Shown: in pieces, positions 26,628 through 35,118 of the stretch
How positions within the stretch are numbered: position 1 is the stretch's first letter
Layout of the letters: every line of letters starts with the position of its first letter
Source: Burkholderiales bacterium
Lineage (GTDB): Bacteria; Pseudomonadota; Gammaproteobacteria; Burkholderiales; Burkholderiaceae_C
DNA: 46,966 nucleotides
Assembly (NCBI GenBank): GCA_016000195.1
Contig: JAECRO010000022.1
Span: 1-46,966 of the forward strand
Reading direction: 5' to 3'
Notes under the pieces: generated by a model
Seen by the model: only the letters and a program-made list of their open reading frames with translations
Databases searched by the model: none
Told to the model about the DNA's origin: nothing
Translations under genes and position numbers: made by a program

Positions 26628-27521
26628 TCAGCCCTGCAGCAGGCCGCTGCGCGCGGCGCGCTTGATGGCCTGCGTCAGGCGTTCGGCGGCCAGCGGCTCG
26701 CGCGCCCAGTGCTGCCAGTACAGCACCACATCGACCGGATGGCCGGGCACGACTTCCTGCAGCGGCGCCCGCCCGCTGCGCGCCTGCAGCATCAGGTCGG
26801 GCACCATGCCCCAGCCCATTCCCAGTTCGAGCGCCAACTCGAACGCATCGACCGCCGGCACGAAGTGGCGCGGATACAGCGCACCCTGCAAATTGAAATG
26901 CTGCGCCAGCCAGGCGTCCTGCAGCGCGTCCTTGCGGTTGAAGATCACCGCCGGGCTGCGCAGCATGAGGTGGGGCAGGGCGGCGCCCCACTCGGCCACC
27001 AGCGCCGGCGCGGCCACGCAGCGGTAGCGCATGATGCCCAGCGGCTCGGCCACGCAGCCGCGCATGGCCCGCGCCAGCGTGGTGACGCAGCCCACCACAT
27101 CGCCGCTCTTGAGCGCGTCATGGGTGTGGTCCTGGTCGTCCACCACCACGTCGAGCAGCAGGCGGTGCTGTTGCAGGGCCGGCGCCACGCCGGGCAAAAA
27201 CCAGCTGGTCAGCGAGTCGGCATTCACCGCCACGCTCAAGGTCTGCAGGCGTGCCGTGTCCGCGCCCGCGCCCGGCAGGCCGGCCATCAGGTCGGCCTCC
27301 ATCAGGCGCAGCTGCTTGACATGCGCCAGCAAAGCCTGGCCCGCCGGGGTGGCGGCTACCCGCTTGCCGCGCACCAGCAGCCGCTGGCCGAGCGCGGCCT
27401 CCAGCGACTTGATGCGCAGCGACACCGCCGCCAGCGTCACGCTCAGCGCCTTGGCGGCCGCGCCGAAGCTGCCGCTTTCAATGACGGCGGCCAGCGCTTC
27501 GAGTTGCCTTGCATCCAGCAT
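26628..27521 (-). CDS. argP: LysR-family regulator ArgP/LysG
   Basis: A 297-residue LysR-type regulator. The N-terminal helix-turn-helix is ALAAVIESGSFGAAAKALSV followed by VSLRIKSLEAALGQRLLVRG. Residues 90-290 form the effector domain, with ADSLTSWFLPGV typical of ArgP/IciA. It is divergent from an ArgO/LysE-type exporter over a 133-base A/T-rich region, the textbook argP-argO arrangement in which the regulator activates the exporter in response to arginine or lysine. No truncation is seen. Confidence 0.93.
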   Translation of the reverse strand: MLDARQLEALAAVIESGSFGAAAKALSVTLAAVSLRIKSLEAALGQRLLVRGKRVAATPAGQALLAHVKQLRLMEADLMAGLPGAGADTARLQTLSVAVNADSLTSWFLPGVAPALQQHRLLLDVVVDDQDHTHDALKSGDVVGCVTTLARAMRGCVAEPLGIMRYRCVAAPALVAEWGAALPHLMLRSPAVIFNRKDALQDAWLAQHFNLQGALYPRHFVPAVDAFELALELGMGWGMVPDLMLQARSGRAPLQEVVPGHPVDVVLYWQHWAREPLAAERLTQAIKRAARSGLLQG

Positions 27522-27654
27522 GGAACCTGCTTTAGTTTTTATTGAGTAAAGCTAATTCTAGTTAATTCTGTTTAATAAATGGGCCGGACTGGCGACACTG
27601 GCAGGGCGTCTGCAGAACAGGCGTTTCCCCCTTCACTCCTGGCTTCGTCTCATC

Positions 27655-28290
27655 ATGAACTTCTTCACCGCTCCGGCTTTCTTCGCTGGCCTGGCTTTAA
27701 GCCTGTCGCTCATCATGGCCATCGGACCGCAAAACGCCCATGTCATGCGCATGGGCCTGCGGCGCGAGCACCTGTGGCTGACGGTGGCGATTTGCGTGGT
27801 GACGGATGTGTCGCTGATCGCCGTGGGCGTGGGCGGGCTGGCGCAACTGGGCGGTCTGTCCGGCAAGGTGCTGGGCGCGCTGGCCGGCGCCGGCGCCGTG
27901 CTGCTGTTCATGTATGGCGCGCAGGCGATGCGGCGCTTTGTCCGGCCCGCGCCGCAGGCCTTGCCCGGCGCCGGGCCGCAGGCGGCGCCGGGCATGTCGC
28001 GCCGCCGCGCCATCGGCCTGGCGCTGGCCATGTCCTGGCTCAACCCGCACGCCTGGCTGGACACCGCCGTGCTGATGGGCACCGCCTCGCTGGCCTATGC
28101 GCGGCCCGACAACGCCGTGTTCGGCCTGGGCGCCGCCGCCGGCTCGCTGCTGTGGTTCACCGCGCTGGGCCTGGCCATGTGGAGCCTGGGCAGCCGCCTG
28201 AACGCGCCGTGGGTCTGGCGCACGCTCGATGGCCTGGTGGCGCTGATGATGTGGGGCACCGCGCTGTGGCTGCTGGCCGGGCTGGTTTAG
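27655..28290 (+). CDS. argO: LysE/ArgO family amino-acid exporter
   Basis: A 211-residue membrane protein with about six helices. The LysE signature is present: FFAGLALSLSLIMAIGPQNA near the N-terminus and AMSWLNPHAWLDTAVLMG near residue 125. It would export arginine, lysine or related basic amino acids, preventing toxic accumulation. Regulation by the divergent ArgP is inferred from position. The start ATG 27655 fits the family. Confidence 0.93.
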   Translation: MNFFTAPAFFAGLALSLSLIMAIGPQNAHVMRMGLRREHLWLTVAICVVTDVSLIAVGVGGLAQLGGLSGKVLGALAGAGAVLLFMYGAQAMRRFVRPAPQALPGAGPQAAPGMSRRRAIGLALAMSWLNPHAWLDTAVLMGTASLAYARPDNAVFGLGAAAGSLLWFTALGLAMWSLGSRLNAPWVWRTLDGLVALMMWGTALWLLAGLV

Positions 28291-28308
28291 GTTTTTTTTC
28301 GGGAAAGT

Positions 28309-28352
28309 GCTATCTAATCAATAGCTACTTATGCACTACAGGCAAGCGCAAA
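28309..28352. repeat. Dispersed double-hairpin element, copy F
   Basis: GCTATCTAATCAATAGC (28309-28325) followed by CTTATGCACTACAGGCAAGCGCAA. It lies between the convergent argO and LysR genes. Confidence 0.7.
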
Positions 28353-28398
28353 CGCCTTGTTTTATGCATGAATTCGATGGTCGGCGCGTCCTTTTGCC

Positions 28399-29364
28399 TC
28401 ACTGCCGCCAGAACTCGGGCTGGCTGTAGTGGTGCTTCAGGAAATCAATCCACAGCCGCACCCGCAGCGGCAGATGCTTGGCGCCCGGAAACACGGCGTA
28501 AATGCCGTTGGCCGGCGCGGCAAAGTCTTCCAGCACCGCCACCAGCCGGCCGGCGGCAATTTCGGACTCGACCTCCCAGGTGCTGCGCCAGGCAATGCCG
28601 TAGCCCGCCAGGCACCAGTCGTGCAGCACCTGCCCGTCCGAGCAGTCGAGCGGCCCGCCGGGCTTGAGGTGGATGATCTCTGAGTCGCCGGCAAGCTGCG
28701 CGTCGGCCAGGACGCCTTCACCTTGCCGCCCTGGGGCGTTGCGCGGAACGCGAAACGCCCAGCCGCGCGTCTGCGAGGCTTCGCTCGACAAGCTCAGGCA
28801 GTCAAACCGGGCCAGCTCGCCGGGGTGCTGCGGCGTGCCGTGCAGCTTCAGATAGCGCGGCGTGGCCACGCACAGGCGCCGGTTGTCGGCCAGCCGGACG
28901 CTGACCAGCGACGAGTCGGGCAGGTCGCCGACGCGCACCGCGCAGTCAAAGCCCTCGCCGGCCAAGTCCACCACGCGGTCGCTCAGGTTCAGCGTGATGG
29001 TCACGTCGGCATGCTGCTCGCGGAACTTGGGCACCAGCGGCGCGACATGGCGCCGGCCAAAACCGGCCGGCGCGGTGATGCGCAGGTGGCCGCTGGCCTT
29101 CACGCCACCGGCCGACACGCTGGCCTCGGCGTTCGCCAGGTCGGCCAGCAGGCGCTGGCAGTCTTCGAGGAAGGCGCTGCCCTCGTGCGTCAGGGTGATG
29201 CGCCGCGTGGTGCGCACCAGGAGCTTGACGCCCAGGCGCTCTTCCAGCGCATCGAGCCGCCGCCCCATGATGGCCGGCGCCACGCCCTCGGCCAGCGCCG
29301 CCGCCGTGAGGCTGCCGCGCGCGACCACCGAGACAAAGGATTCGAGCTGCTTGAGTTTGGCCAT
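28399..29364 (-). CDS. LysR-family transcriptional regulator
   Basis: A 321-residue LysR-type regulator of the CrgA/DsdC-like type. The helix-turn-helix is SFVSVVARGSLTAAALAEGV, then MGRRLDALEERLGVKLLVRT. The effector-binding domain runs from about residue 90 (GHLRITAPAGFGRRHVAPLV) to the end. It is divergent from a haloacid dehalogenase gene; the 121-base gap contains a perfect palindrome AACGATGGATCGTT (29434-29447). The target is probably the dehalogenase-exporter pair, by position only. The inducer is unknown. Confidence 0.9.
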   Translation of the reverse strand: MAKLKQLESFVSVVARGSLTAAALAEGVAPAIMGRRLDALEERLGVKLLVRTTRRITLTHEGSAFLEDCQRLLADLANAEASVSAGGVKASGHLRITAPAGFGRRHVAPLVPKFREQHADVTITLNLSDRVVDLAGEGFDCAVRVGDLPDSSLVSVRLADNRRLCVATPRYLKLHGTPQHPGELARFDCLSLSSEASQTRGWAFRVPRNAPGRQGEGVLADAQLAGDSEIIHLKPGGPLDCSDGQVLHDWCLAGYGIAWRSTWEVESEIAAGRLVAVLEDFAAPANGIYAVFPGAKHLPLRVRLWIDFLKHHYSQPEFWRQ

Positions 29365-29433
29365 GGATGCAAATTATGCGGCGGGGTGCGGCGCACCGCC
29401 CGACTGCATTGCATTTAAAAAAGTCCTCAATCA

Positions 29434-29447
29434 AACGATGGATCGTT
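29434..29447. promoter_or_regulatory. Candidate LysR operator palindrome
   Basis: AACGATGGATCGTT is a 6-2-6 inverted repeat midway between the divergent LysR and dehalogenase start codons, 39 bases before the latter. It is a plausible binding site but the assignment is positional. Confidence 0.35.
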
Positions 29448-29485
29448 CATTAATGCCTGCTTGCCGATCAAATAAAGTAGAGCCC

Positions 29486-30232
29486 ATGGAAAAACCACGC
29501 TCTGCCCCGCCTGCCGCGACGATTAAAGCCGTGCTGTTCGACGCCTACGGCACGCTGTTCGACGTGTACAGCGTCGGCCTGCTGGCCGAGCAGCTTTTTC
29601 CCGGTCGCGGCCAGGCGCTGAGCGTGATGTGGCGCGACAAGCAGATCGAATACACCCACCTGGTCAGCACCAGCAGCGGCGGCGCGCACTACCAGCCGTT
29701 CTGGGCGCTGACCCGCGCGGCGCTGGTGTACGCTATCAAAAGAATAGTGGCTGATGCAGGCGCAGACTGCGCAACAGGCCAGTTTGATGCCAAAGTCGAG
29801 CAGCTGATGAACCAGTACCGGCATTTGTCGGCCTTTCCCGAGAATCGCGAGGTGCTGCAGGCGCTGAAAAGCCAGGGCATCGTCACCGGCATCCTGTCGA
29901 ACGGCGACCCGGCCATGCTGGCGGTGGCGGTCAAGTCCGCCGGACTGGGCGACCTGCTCGACCACGTCATCAGCGTCGATGCGGTGCGCAAATACAAGAC
30001 CCATCCCGACGCCTATGCGCTCGGCCTCAAGGCCACCGGCCTGCCGGCGCAGCACATCGCCTTCGTCAGCTGCAACAGCTGGGACGCGCTGGCCGCCACC
30101 TGGTTCGGCTACCAGACGCTGTGGGTCAACCGCAGCCAAGCGCCGTTCGAGGAACTCGGCACCCAGCCGCTGTACACCGGCACCAGCCTGCGCGACGTGC
30201 TGGCGCTGCCTTTGCGCGGTGCGGCGGCATGA
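29486..30232 (+). CDS. L-2-haloacid dehalogenase (HAD type II)
   Basis: A 248-residue HAD enzyme. The catalytic set of L-2-haloacid dehalogenases is present: nucleophile Asp19 in LFDAYGTLFDV, Arg in MWRDKQIEYT, Ser/Asn in GILSNGDP, Lys in VRKYKTHPDAY, and the S-C-N-S-W-D motif. It would hydrolyse short-chain 2-haloalkanoates to D-2-hydroxy acids. ATG 29486 is the start closest to homology. Residues 83-98 are encoded by a copy of the dispersed double-hairpin element, which lengthens a loop in the cap domain in frame. The stop overlaps the next start (ATGA), coupling it to the exporter. Confidence 0.9.
   Translation: MEKPRSAPPAATIKAVLFDAYGTLFDVYSVGLLAEQLFPGRGQALSVMWRDKQIEYTHLVSTSSGGAHYQPFWALTRAALVYAIKRIVADAGADCATGQFDAKVEQLMNQYRHLSAFPENREVLQALKSQGIVTGILSNGDPAMLAVAVKSAGLGDLLDHVISVDAVRKYKTHPDAYALGLKATGLPAQHIAFVSCNSWDALAATWFGYQTLWVNRSQAPFEELGTQPLYTGTSLRDVLALPLRGAAA
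29732..29780. repeat. Dispersed double-hairpin element, copy G, inside a coding region
   Basis: GCTATCAAAAGAATAG followed by GGCTGATGCAGGCGCAGACTGCGCA matches the intergenic copies (GCTAT...ATAG, then two GCGCA arms). It is in frame within the dehalogenase and encodes about 16 residues (AIKRIVADAGADCATG). Confidence 0.7.
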
Positions 30233-31014
30233 CGCCCGCGGACATCCTGCTGATGGGCGCGGGCGGATTCGCTGCCGGCGTGGTCAACGCCGTGGCGGGC
30301 GGCGGCACCTTCTTTTCGTTTCCGGCGCTGCTGGCCGTGGGCCTGCCGCCGGTCGTGGCCAACGCCAGCAACTCGGTCGCACTGTGGCCGGGCAGCCTGG
30401 CGGGCGCCTGGGCATACCGGCGCGAGCTGGCGGCTTACAAGCGCTACCTGCTGCCGATGGGCGCGGCGTCGCTGCTGGGCGGCATTGCGGGCAGCCTGCT
30501 GTTGCTGGTGGCGGGCGATGCGCGCTTTTCGGCGCTGATTCCGTGGCTGCTGGCCTTTGCCACCTTGCTGTTTGCCTTCAGCCCGCAGATTTCGGCGGCG
30601 TTGAAGCGGCGGCGCCCGGCCCGGCCTGCGCGGGCCGGTGGCGACTACGGAAGCGGCTCGCCCGCTGGCTGGCTGGTGCAGCTGCTGGTGTCGATTTACG
30701 GCGGCTTTTTTGGCGCGGGCATGGGCATTTTGACGATGGCCAGCCTGGCCATGGGCGGCCATGAGGATGTGCAGCACATCAATGCCCTGAAAAACCTGCT
30801 GTCGGCGGTCAATTACAGCGTGACCGCCCTGACCTTCATCATCGCCGGCGCCGTCAGCTGGCCGCAGACGCTGGTGATGCTGCTGGCCGCCAGCGCGGGC
30901 GGCTACGGCGGCGCCCGTTTGGCGCGCCGCATCCGGGGGCCGTGGCTGCGCCGCGTGGTGATTGCCGTGGGCAGCGCGCTGACACTTTATTATTTCTACA
31001 AGGCGCGGGGCTGA
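30229..31014 (+). CDS. TauE/SafE family anion exporter
   Basis: A 261-residue membrane protein with about eight helices, in two similar halves. The TauE signatures are FAAGVVNAVAGGGTFFSFPA near residue 15 and SIYGGFFGAGMGILTMASLA near residue 155. Members move sulfite, sulfoacetate or other organic anions. Its start overlaps the dehalogenase stop by four bases (ATGA), so it could export the product or an anion linked to haloacid use. The start within the overlap is preferred over upstream codons in frame. Confidence 0.88.
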   Translation: MTPADILLMGAGGFAAGVVNAVAGGGTFFSFPALLAVGLPPVVANASNSVALWPGSLAGAWAYRRELAAYKRYLLPMGAASLLGGIAGSLLLLVAGDARFSALIPWLLAFATLLFAFSPQISAALKRRRPARPARAGGDYGSGSPAGWLVQLLVSIYGGFFGAGMGILTMASLAMGGHEDVQHINALKNLLSAVNYSVTALTFIIAGAVSWPQTLVMLLAASAGGYGGARLARRIRGPWLRRVVIAVGSALTLYYFYKARG

Positions 31015-31086
31015 TCCGGCAGCGCCCGCCAGCCCCGCCATTTCGCCACTTTTCTTTCCCATTGATGTTTAAAAAAGGACTTGACC

Positions 31087-33267
31087 ATGACCGAACGCAC
31101 CCCCGCCCACCGCCTGCAAGTGGCGACCGAGCTTTTCAACTTCATCGAAGACAAGGTGCTGCCCGGCGCCGGCGTTGCCAGCGAGGCGTTCTGGAGCGGC
31201 TTTGACGCCATCGTCGCCGACCTGGCGCCGAAAAACATCGCCCTGCTGGCCGAGCGCGACCGCCTGCAGCTGGAGATGGACGCCTGGCACAGCGCCCACC
31301 CCGGCCCGATTGCCGACATGCCCGCCTACCGCGCCTTCCTGGAGCAAACCGGCTACATCACGCCCCAGCCGCAGGACGTGACCATCACCACCGCCAACGT
31401 CGATGCCGAACTGGCCGTGCAGGCCGGCCCGCAGCTCGTCGTGCCGATCCTGAACGCCCGCTACGCGCTGAACGCCGCCAACGCCCGCTGGGGTTCGCTG
31501 TACGACGCGCTGTATGGCACCGACGCGATTCCCGAAACCGATGGCGCTGAAAAAGGCCAGGGTTACAACCCCGTGCGCGGCGCCAGGGTCATCGCCTTTG
31601 CGCGTGACTTCCTCGACCAGTCCGCGCCCCTGGCGAGCGGCTCGCACAGGGATTCGACCGGCTACAGCGTCGCAGGCGGCCAGCTCGCCGTCACGCTGGC
31701 TGACGGCTCCACGACCGGCCTGGCCACGCCCGCCCGGTTCGTCGGCTACCAGGGCGAGGCCAGCGCGCCCACGTCCGTGCTGCTGGTTCACAACGGCCTG
31801 CACATCGACATCCTCATCAACCGCGCCACGGCCATCGGCAAGACCGATTCAGCGGGCGTGAGCGACATGGTGATCGAGTCGGCGATCTCGACCATCCTCG
31901 ACCTGGAAGACTCCGTGGCCGTGGTCGATGCCGAAGACAAGGTGCTGGCCTACGGCAACTGGCTGGGCATTTTGCAAGGCACACTGACCGAGGAAGTCAG
32001 CAAGGGCGGCAAGACCTTCACGCGCGGCCTGAACCCCGACCGCGTGTACACGGGCGCCAACGGCCAGCCGGTCACGCTGCACGGCCGCTCGCTGATGTTC
32101 GTGCGCAACGTCGGCCACCTGATGACGAACCCGGCCATCCTGTACGACGGCGGCAAGGAGATTCCCGAAGGCATCATGGACGCGGTCATCACCACGACGA
32201 TTGCCATCCATGACCTGCAGCGCAAGGGCAACTCGCGCACCGGCAGCGTCTATATCGTCAAGCCCAAGATGCACGGCCCGGCCGAAGTCGCCTTTGCCTG
32301 CGAGCTGTTCAGCCGCGTGGAAAGCCTGCTCGGCTTGAGCCCCAACACCGTCAAACTCGGCATCATGGACGAAGAGCGCCGCACCAGCGTCAACCTCAAA
32401 GCCTGCATCGCCGAAGCCCAAGCGCGCGTGGCCTTCATCAACACCGGCTTCCTCGACCGCACCGGCGACGAGATGCACACCGCCATGCAGGCCGGCCCCA
32501 TGATCCGCAAGGGCGACATGAAGACCAGCGCCTGGATTACCGCCTACGAAAAGAACAACGTGCTGGTCGGCCTGAGCTGCGGCCTGCGCGGCAAGGCGCA
32601 GATCGGCAAGGGCATGTGGGCCATGCCCGACCTGATGGCCGCCATGCTGGAGCAGAAAATCGGCCACCCGAAAGCCGGCGCCAACACCGCCTGGGTGCCC
32701 AGCCCGACCGCCGCCACGCTGCACGCGCTGCATTACCACCAAATCCTGGTGTCGGATGTGCAAAAAGAGCTGGAAAAGATCGACGCCAACGCCGAGCGCG
32801 ACACCCTCCTCAACGGCCTGCTGCAAATCCCGGTCACGGCCACGCCGAACTGGTCGGCGCTAGAGAAGCAGCAGGAACTCGACAACAACGCCCAGGGCAT
32901 TTTGGGCTACGTGGTGCGCTGGATCGACCAGGGCGTGGGCTGCTCGAAAGTGCCCGACATCCACAACATCGCGCTGATGGAAGACCGCGCCACGCTGCGC
33001 ATTTCCAGCCAGCACATGGCCAACTGGCTGCACCACGGCGTCGTGACCCAGGCGCAGGTCAAGGAAACCTTCGAGCGCATGGCCGCCGTGGTCGATGGCC
33101 AGAACGCGGGTGATCCGCTGTACAAGAACATGGCCGGGCACTTCGACACGTCAGCGGCGTACAAGGCGGCTTGCGATCTGGTGTTCAAGGGGCTGGAGCA
33201 GCCGAGCGGCTACACCGAGCCGCTGCTGCATGCCTGGCGCTTGAAGGTGAAGGCCGGGACGGTTTGA
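31087..33267 (+). CDS. glcB: Malate synthase G
   Basis: A 726-residue monomeric malate synthase that condenses glyoxylate with acetyl-CoA. ATG 31087 gives [19 protein letters not shown]. Family stretches include [72 protein letters not shown], and near the C-terminus [20 protein letters not shown] with [10 protein letters not shown]. The length is normal and the gene appears intact. A 91-base stretch (32931-33021) recurs 10.5 kb downstream beyond the accessory island. Together with icd at the far end it belongs to the isocitrate/glyoxylate branch point. Confidence 0.97.
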   Translation: MTERTPAHRLQVATELFNFIEDKVLPGAGVASEAFWSGFDAIVADLAPKNIALLAERDRLQLEMDAWHSAHPGPIADMPAYRAFLEQTGYITPQPQDVTITTANVDAELAVQAGPQLVVPILNARYALNAANARWGSLYDALYGTDAIPETDGAEKGQGYNPVRGARVIAFARDFLDQSAPLASGSHRDSTGYSVAGGQLAVTLADGSTTGLATPARFVGYQGEASAPTSVLLVHNGLHIDILINRATAIGKTDSAGVSDMVIESAISTILDLEDSVAVVDAEDKVLAYGNWLGILQGTLTEEVSKGGKTFTRGLNPDRVYTGANGQPVTLHGRSLMFVRNVGHLMTNPAILYDGGKEIPEGIMDAVITTTIAIHDLQRKGNSRTGSVYIVKPKMHGPAEVAFACELFSRVESLLGLSPNTVKLGIMDEERRTSVNLKACIAEAQARVAFINTGFLDRTGDEMHTAMQAGPMIRKGDMKTSAWITAYEKNNVLVGLSCGLRGKAQIGKGMWAMPDLMAAMLEQKIGHPKAGANTAWVPSPTAATLHALHYHQILVSDVQKELEKIDANAERDTLLNGLLQIPVTATPNWSALEKQQELDNNAQGILGYVVRWIDQGVGCSKVPDIHNIALMEDRATLRISSQHMANWLHHGVVTQAQVKETFERMAAVVDGQNAGDPLYKNMAGHFDTSAAYKAACDLVFKGLEQPSGYTEPLLHAWRLKVKAGTV

Positions 33268-33284
33268 TTGTGGCGGCGCGGGTT

Positions 33285-33328
33285 GCTATGAATTGAATAG
33301 CTGCTTGCGCCCGTCCGTTATGCGCAAG
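33285..33328. repeat. Dispersed double-hairpin element, copy H
   Basis: GCTATGAATTGAATAGC (33285-33301) then CTTGCGC (33304-33310) pairing with GCGCAAG (33322-33328), followed by GGCCTTTTT. The second hairpin plus T run could terminate glcB transcription. It separates glcB from the end of the island operon. Confidence 0.78.
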
Positions 33329-33351
33329 AGGCCTTTTTGGCGCGAGGCAAT

Positions 33352-35118
33352 TCAGCCGCCGGTTCCCGTCATCGCCATCAGCTTGGCAAAAAAGCGATGC
33401 ACATCCTCGTGGATTTCATCGGCCGTCATGGCCGTTGCGACACGTTCGCGCAGCACTTCCACCGAGGGCTCACCCCTGCGCAGGGTGTGAAACAGTGAAT
33501 CGTTGTTTTCAAACAGGATGCGTTTGCCGTCCAGCACCGCAAAGATATTGGCCGTCACGGTGCGCCAGGTCTTTCCCGGCGGCAGCGTGAGGTTCTGATC
33601 GGAAAAGAACGCGTCAATCGCCTGAAGCACCGGCTGATTAAAAAGATCTCCGTCCAGGTTGTTCAAGCTCTGGAGCGCCGCACGCCGCCAGGCAGGCGGC
33701 ACCAGCAGATAGTTCTCGATGTTCTTGCGCTTCCACTCCACCAGAGTCGGGTTGCCTTCTGGCGGATGGAAGGCTTTATCCGCATCGTCGTAGTCAAACA
33801 GCATCAGGCGCTTCACGCCGGGCACGATCTGGCTCAGTGCGGCGAAATGCTTGTCAGCCTGCTCTTTCATGGCTTGCTTGTTGCCCCCGCCCATCACCTC
33901 GAAACAGAGCTTGTCCATCACCGGCAGCGCGCCGCACTGCTCGGCCCAGCCGCGCAGGATGCGCTCATCGCTTTCGCCCTCGACATACACCATATAAGGC
34001 GCACCCGCCAGGCGGGCAATGTTTTCGTTCGACACCTCGGACATCGCCCGCAGGATGGCTGGCGTTGATTCAATGCGTGTCGGCACCTGCTTGAGCAAAG
34101 ACAAAATCTGGTGCGCGTCCACGCCCTTGGCGAATTCCTCCGCATGGGTGGCGATCAGGAATTGAACCCCTTTTTCAGCCGCTTTTTTCTTGAAGTAATC
34201 GAGTATTTCACGCTGCAGATTGACGTGCAGATGCGCGTCGGGCTCGTCCAGCAAGATCGTCGTGGGCTGGTAGCCGTACAAAAAAGCCAGCAGCGTCATG
34301 GTTTGATGAAAACCGCTGCCCCCGGAAATCAGGTCGTAGGTCTTGCCGTTCTGCTTGTATTCCACGCCGATGTACACATCCTTGGCAGAGTCGTACTGCG
34401 GGGGAATCAGCTCGACGGAAAACCAGCGTTTGACCACACTGGCCAGTTCGGTCCAGTCGGCGGGCACGGGCGGGCGTTTGGCGGGATTGGCCTGTTCAAG
34501 GGCACCTTCGTCTTCAGCAGGCGGGCGCCACACCTGCAGCAGCAAATTGCGCAGCACACTGCCCGGCTGCCCCTTGCCGACCTGCTGCCGGATGGGCGCC
34601 TTGTCGAGCCATTTTTCCGCCGGCTCCAGCCCGGAAAACGGCGGCACATAGGCAATCCGGGGCAGCTTGCCCTTTTCTTCGCAATCCCTGAACGCTTTCC
34701 AGCCACCCGCCGGAATGGCATACATGGTCTGCGGCGAATGGTAGCGAAGCTCTACCCCGAACGCCTGGGTGGTGCCGCCTGGCGCGCTCCACTCCAGCAA
34801 GATTTCAATCAGGATGAACTTCTGTTTTTTTGCCCCGTTCTCGTCCGTCGGATACGCCCGGTCCGTGCGGTCTTTCCACAGCAGGTTGAATTCAGGAACG
34901 GGCAGGGCCGTGAAGTTGGGCAACACGATTTGAATGCCGGTGCTTCCGCTGCGCCTGGCACGGTGAAACTCGTCCATGCAGAATTGCCAGATCGCCAGCG
35001 ACTGCAGCACGGTGCTTTTGCCGCTGTTGTTGCGCCCCACCAGCAGGTCAAAGTTGGTGAACTTGTAGAGTTGGTCGCCAACACTTTTGAAGTTGCGCAG
35101 GGTCAGCTGGGTAATCAC
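33352..35118 (-). CDS. OLD-like AAA/ABC ATPase with TOPRIM nuclease domain
   Basis: A 588-residue protein built like OLD-family nucleases. The ATPase half opens with LTLRNFKSVGDQLYKFTNFD; Walker A is GRNNSGKST (residues 28-36), the ABC signature is LISGGSGFHQTM (about 262), Walker B is TTILLDEPDAHLH (about 286) and the H-loop is IATHAEE (about 322). The TOPRIM half has VYVEGESDERILRG (about 377) and a DYDD motif (about 437) that would bind Mg2+. It starts within the methyltransferase stop (ATGA overlap), so it is translationally coupled and probably works with it. Gabija GajA has the same overall architecture, but no GajB partner is seen. Confidence 0.87.
   Translation of the reverse strand: MITQLTLRNFKSVGDQLYKFTNFDLLVGRNNSGKSTVLQSLAIWQFCMDEFHRARRSGSTGIQIVLPNFTALPVPEFNLLWKDRTDRAYPTDENGAKKQKFILIEILLEWSAPGGTTQAFGVELRYHSPQTMYAIPAGGWKAFRDCEEKGKLPRIAYVPPFSGLEPAEKWLDKAPIRQQVGKGQPGSVLRNLLLQVWRPPAEDEGALEQANPAKRPPVPADWTELASVVKRWFSVELIPPQYDSAKDVYIGVEYKQNGKTYDLISGGSGFHQTMTLLAFLYGYQPTTILLDEPDAHLHVNLQREILDYFKKKAAEKGVQFLIATHAEEFAKGVDAHQILSLLKQVPTRIESTPAILRAMSEVSNENIARLAGAPYMVYVEGESDERILRGWAEQCGALPVMDKLCFEVMGGGNKQAMKEQADKHFAALSQIVPGVKRLMLFDYDDADKAFHPPEGNPTLVEWKRKNIENYLLVPPAWRRAALQSLNNLDGDLFNQPVLQAIDAFFSDQNLTLPPGKTWRTVTANIFAVLDGKRILFENNDSLFHTLRRGEPSVEVLRERVATAMTADEIHEDVHRFFAKLMAMTGTGG

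Noticed and set aside
28399-29364. The 456-codon plus-strand frame extending the dehalogenase upstream through the LysR gene
   Set aside because: The upstream part is a Ser/Arg-rich shadow of the LysR regulator; homology to dehalogenases begins just after ATG 29486.
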